A stretch of 6,428 nucleotides of DNA from positions 1-6,428 of the forward strand of contig CAKPZX010000063.1 of NCBI GenBank assembly GCA_934215455.1, read 5' to 3'. This stretch comes from an uncultured Streptococcus sp. (GTDB lineage: Bacteria > Bacillota > Bacilli > Lactobacillales > Streptococcaceae). Both the position numbers and the translations under genes were made by a program. The notes under the pieces are model-generated. The model was given only the letters and a program-made list of their open reading frames with translations. It made no database searches and was not told the origin of the DNA. Shown here in pieces: positions 5,442 through 6,428 of this stretch (position 1 is the stretch's first letter; every line of letters begins with the position of its first letter).

Positions 5442-6160
5442 ATAAATTTTTAGTAGATTGTGGTGTGGGGAGCAGGACCGAGGTTAAGCAACTCCTCAAG
5501 CAAAAGAAAATCTCAGTAAATGGGAAAAAAGAGACAGCAGGGAAGCTACAGATTGATCCAGACAAGGATCAGGTGACCTTTATGGGGGAAGACTTGGTCC
5601 ATGAAACCTTCGTGTATTATCTGCTCAATAAACCAGCTGGGGTTATCTCAGCGACTGAAGATGATCACCACCAAACTGTGGTGGATTTATTGGATGAGAC
5701 AGCCCGTCACAAGGAAGTCTTTCCTGTCGGGCGTCTAGATATCGATACCCATGGCTTGCTGCTTTTGACCAATAATGGCAAGCTCGCCCATGCCATGCTT
5801 TCGCCGAAGAAGCATGTGTCGAAGATCTATCGTGCCCAGGTGGCTGGGATCATGGATGAGGCAGATACGGCCCGTTTTGAAGCAGGCATTGCCCTCAAAG
5901 ACTTTACCACCTTGCCTGCGAGATTGCAGATCTTAGAGGTGGATGAGGCAAATGCCAGCTCCTATGTCGAAATTGAAATCGCTGAAGGAAAATTCCATCA
6001 GGTTAAGCGCATGGTCGCTGCCTGTGGCAAGGAAGTGGTGGATTTAGAGCGGATCTCTATGGGGCCTCTAACGCTAGATCCAACTCTTCAATTGGGAGAA
6101 TGGCGGAGACTCCATCCTTCTGAACTAAAGTCCCTAGAGGTCTTCGGAGTTCCCTTATAA
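5432..6160 (+). CDS. rsuA: 16S rRNA pseudouridine synthase, RsuA/RluB/E/F family
   Basis: Isomerises a uridine in rRNA to pseudouridine; E. coli RsuA acts on U516 of 16S rRNA during 30S assembly. The 242-aa protein has an N-terminal S4 RNA-binding domain (about 1-60, MRLDKFLVDCGVGSRTEV, with VNGK at 29-32) and a catalytic domain. The active-site motif is GRLDIDTHGLLLLTNNG (100-116) with catalytic D103. NKPAGVISAT (66-75) and GKFHQVKRM (186-194) are further family motifs. The start is placed at the ATG at 5432, because it begins the S4 domain exactly and a longer in-frame version from a TTG adds only eleven non-family residues. The ribosome site is weak (GGGAAG, five bases before) and lies inside the transporter gene, so translation is probably coupled to it. 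A terminator follows. The family is certain; RsuA rather than RluB or RluE is likely from length and context. Confidence 0.92.
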   Translation: MRLDKFLVDCGVGSRTEVKQLLKQKKISVNGKKETAGKLQIDPDKDQVTFMGEDLVHETFVYYLLNKPAGVISATEDDHHQTVVDLLDETARHKEVFPVGRLDIDTHGLLLLTNNGKLAHAMLSPKKHVSKIYRAQVAGIMDEADTARFEAGIALKDFTTLPARLQILEVDEANASSYVEIEIAEGKFHQVKRMVAACGKEVVDLERISMGPLTLDPTLQLGEWRRLHPSELKSLEVFGVPL

Positions 6161-6171
6161 GCAAAAGACCA

Positions 6172-6203
6172 AGCAGTCTGATTCTTACAGACTGCTATTT
6201 TTT
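6172..6203 (+). terminator. Intrinsic terminator after rsuA
   Basis: AGCAGTCTG (6172-6180) pairs perfectly with CAGACTGCT (6188-6196) around the loop ATTCTTA, followed by A and six Ts (6198-6203). It ends the MFS-rsuA transcript and insulates the next gene. Confidence 0.92.
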
Positions 6204-6252
6204 ATTTGTATCAAGAAAATGAACTGAAAAGACAAAAAATGAATTTAATTGC

Positions 6253-6281
6253 TTGTACTATCAAAGCAAATTGTTTATAAT
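6253..6281 (+). promoter_or_regulatory. Promoter of the exported-protein gene at the right edge
   Basis: TTGTAC (6253-6258), a 17-base spacer and a consensus TATAAT (6276-6281) form a good housekeeping promoter, with a start near 6288. An inverted repeat, TTGCTT (6249-6254) and AAGCAA (6264-6269), brackets the -35 box and could be a repressor site. The preceding stretch 6204-6248 is AT-rich with nothing recognisable. Confidence 0.75.
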
Positions 6282-6287
6282 GAAAAA

Positions 6288-6349
6288 AGATAGGTTGTGT
6301 ATAAATTCACAATATGTAGTGATAATTTTTCGACTCACATACCTTATCT
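6288..6349 (+). ncRNA. Structured 5' leader with a predicted three-way junction, class unknown
   Basis: Three helices abut without linker bases. P1 pairs AGATAGG (6288-6294) with CCTTATCT (6342-6349), one T bulged. P2 pairs TTGTG (6295-6299) with CACAA (6308-6312), loop of 8. P3 pairs TATGTAGT (6313-6320) with ACTCACATA (6333-6341), one C bulged, loop of 12. P1 begins at the predicted transcription start. The pairs are AU-rich and conservation is unknown, so function is inference. I do not recognise purine, preQ1, TPP, SAM, THF or T-box signatures. Confidence 0.4.
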
Positions 6350-6351
6350 AG

Positions 6352-6381
6352 TAAACGTAGAAAAAGGAGAAAAATCGTTTA
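6352..6381 (+). promoter_or_regulatory. Ribosome binding site enclosed by an inverted repeat
   Basis: AAGGAG (6364-6369) lies eleven bases before the ATG at 6381, longer than usual. It sits in the loop between TAAACG (6352-6357) and CGTTTA (6376-6381), a perfect 6-bp stem whose last base is the A of the start codon. The site is good; the hairpin's role is speculative. Confidence 0.6.
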
Positions 6382-6428
6382 TGAAAAAGTGGCTCTATTC
6401 TGTTGTGACAACAGTTGCCCTATTTTTA
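6381..6428 (+). CDS. N-terminus of an exported protein, cut by the window edge
   Basis: Sixteen codons are visible, reading MKKWLYSVVTTVALFL. Two lysines followed by an uninterrupted hydrophobic stretch are typical of a Sec signal peptide or a lipoprotein leader; no lipobox cysteine is reached before the window ends. A promoter, a structured leader and a ribosome binding site precede it, so the gene is real and separately transcribed. Its function cannot be stated. A secreted enzyme, a surface protein or an ABC transporter binding lipoprotein are all possible. Confidence 0.75.
   Translation, partial: MKKWLYSVVTTVALFL

Noticed and set aside
2178..6160. Functional link between a YeiL-like regulator and rsuA through pseudouridine metabolism, as yeiL neighbours psuT in E. 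coli
   Set aside because: RsuA modifies rRNA and does not handle free pseudouridine; no pseudouridine kinase or glycosidase is present, so the proximity is probably chance.
1..6428. Mobile elements, CRISPR arrays, tRNA or rRNA genes, toxin-antitoxin or phage-defence modules
   Set aside because: No transposase, integrase, regularly spaced repeat array, cloverleaf or recognisable defence gene was seen on either strand.

Overview
The window looks like chromosomal DNA from a Streptococcus, most likely of the mitis/sanguinis groups. The main support is an M29 aminopeptidase of exactly the PepS type (413 aa) and a 204-aa Gram-positive type-2 peptide deformylase. Moderate GC, AT-rich intergenic DNA, AGGAG-type ribosome binding sites and short U-tailed terminators also fit. 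No mobile element, tRNA, rRNA or CRISPR array is visible. All gaps between genes are under 300 bases.

Layout. Bases 1-153 hold the tail of an upstream hairpin, a long inverted repeat with a T-run, and the pepS promoter. pepS (154-1395, +) and def (1503-2117, -) converge on one strong bidirectional terminator. Upstream of def on the same strand is a Crp/Fnr-superfamily regulator resembling E. coli YeiL (2178-2864, -). It is transcribed divergently from an MFS transporter (3009-4172, +). A second MFS transporter (4278-5441, +), a paralogue of identical length, follows with its own promoter. Its 3' end overlaps the 16S rRNA pseudouridine synthase gene rsuA (5432-6160, +) by 10 bases. The window ends with a promoter, a structured 5' leader and the first 16 codons of an exported protein (6381-6428, +).

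How the parts may work together. pepS, def and rsuA are housekeeping functions (peptide utilisation, N-terminal deformylation, ribosome maturation). The accessory unit is the regulator plus two transporters. The 144-base regulator/transporter intergenic region holds a perfect palindrome, AGGACA-AA-TGTCCT. It is centred about 41.5 bases upstream of the predicted transporter start, the class II activator position, and about 20 bases inside the predicted regulator transcript. The -10 boxes of the two divergent promoters overlap. The simplest model is a Crp/Fnr-type switch that activates the transporter and represses itself. Its ligand and the transport substrates cannot be read from the sequence.

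The second notable item is the leader at 6288-6349. It can fold into three helices that abut without linker nucleotides, starting at the predicted transcription start. It matches no riboswitch class I recognise.
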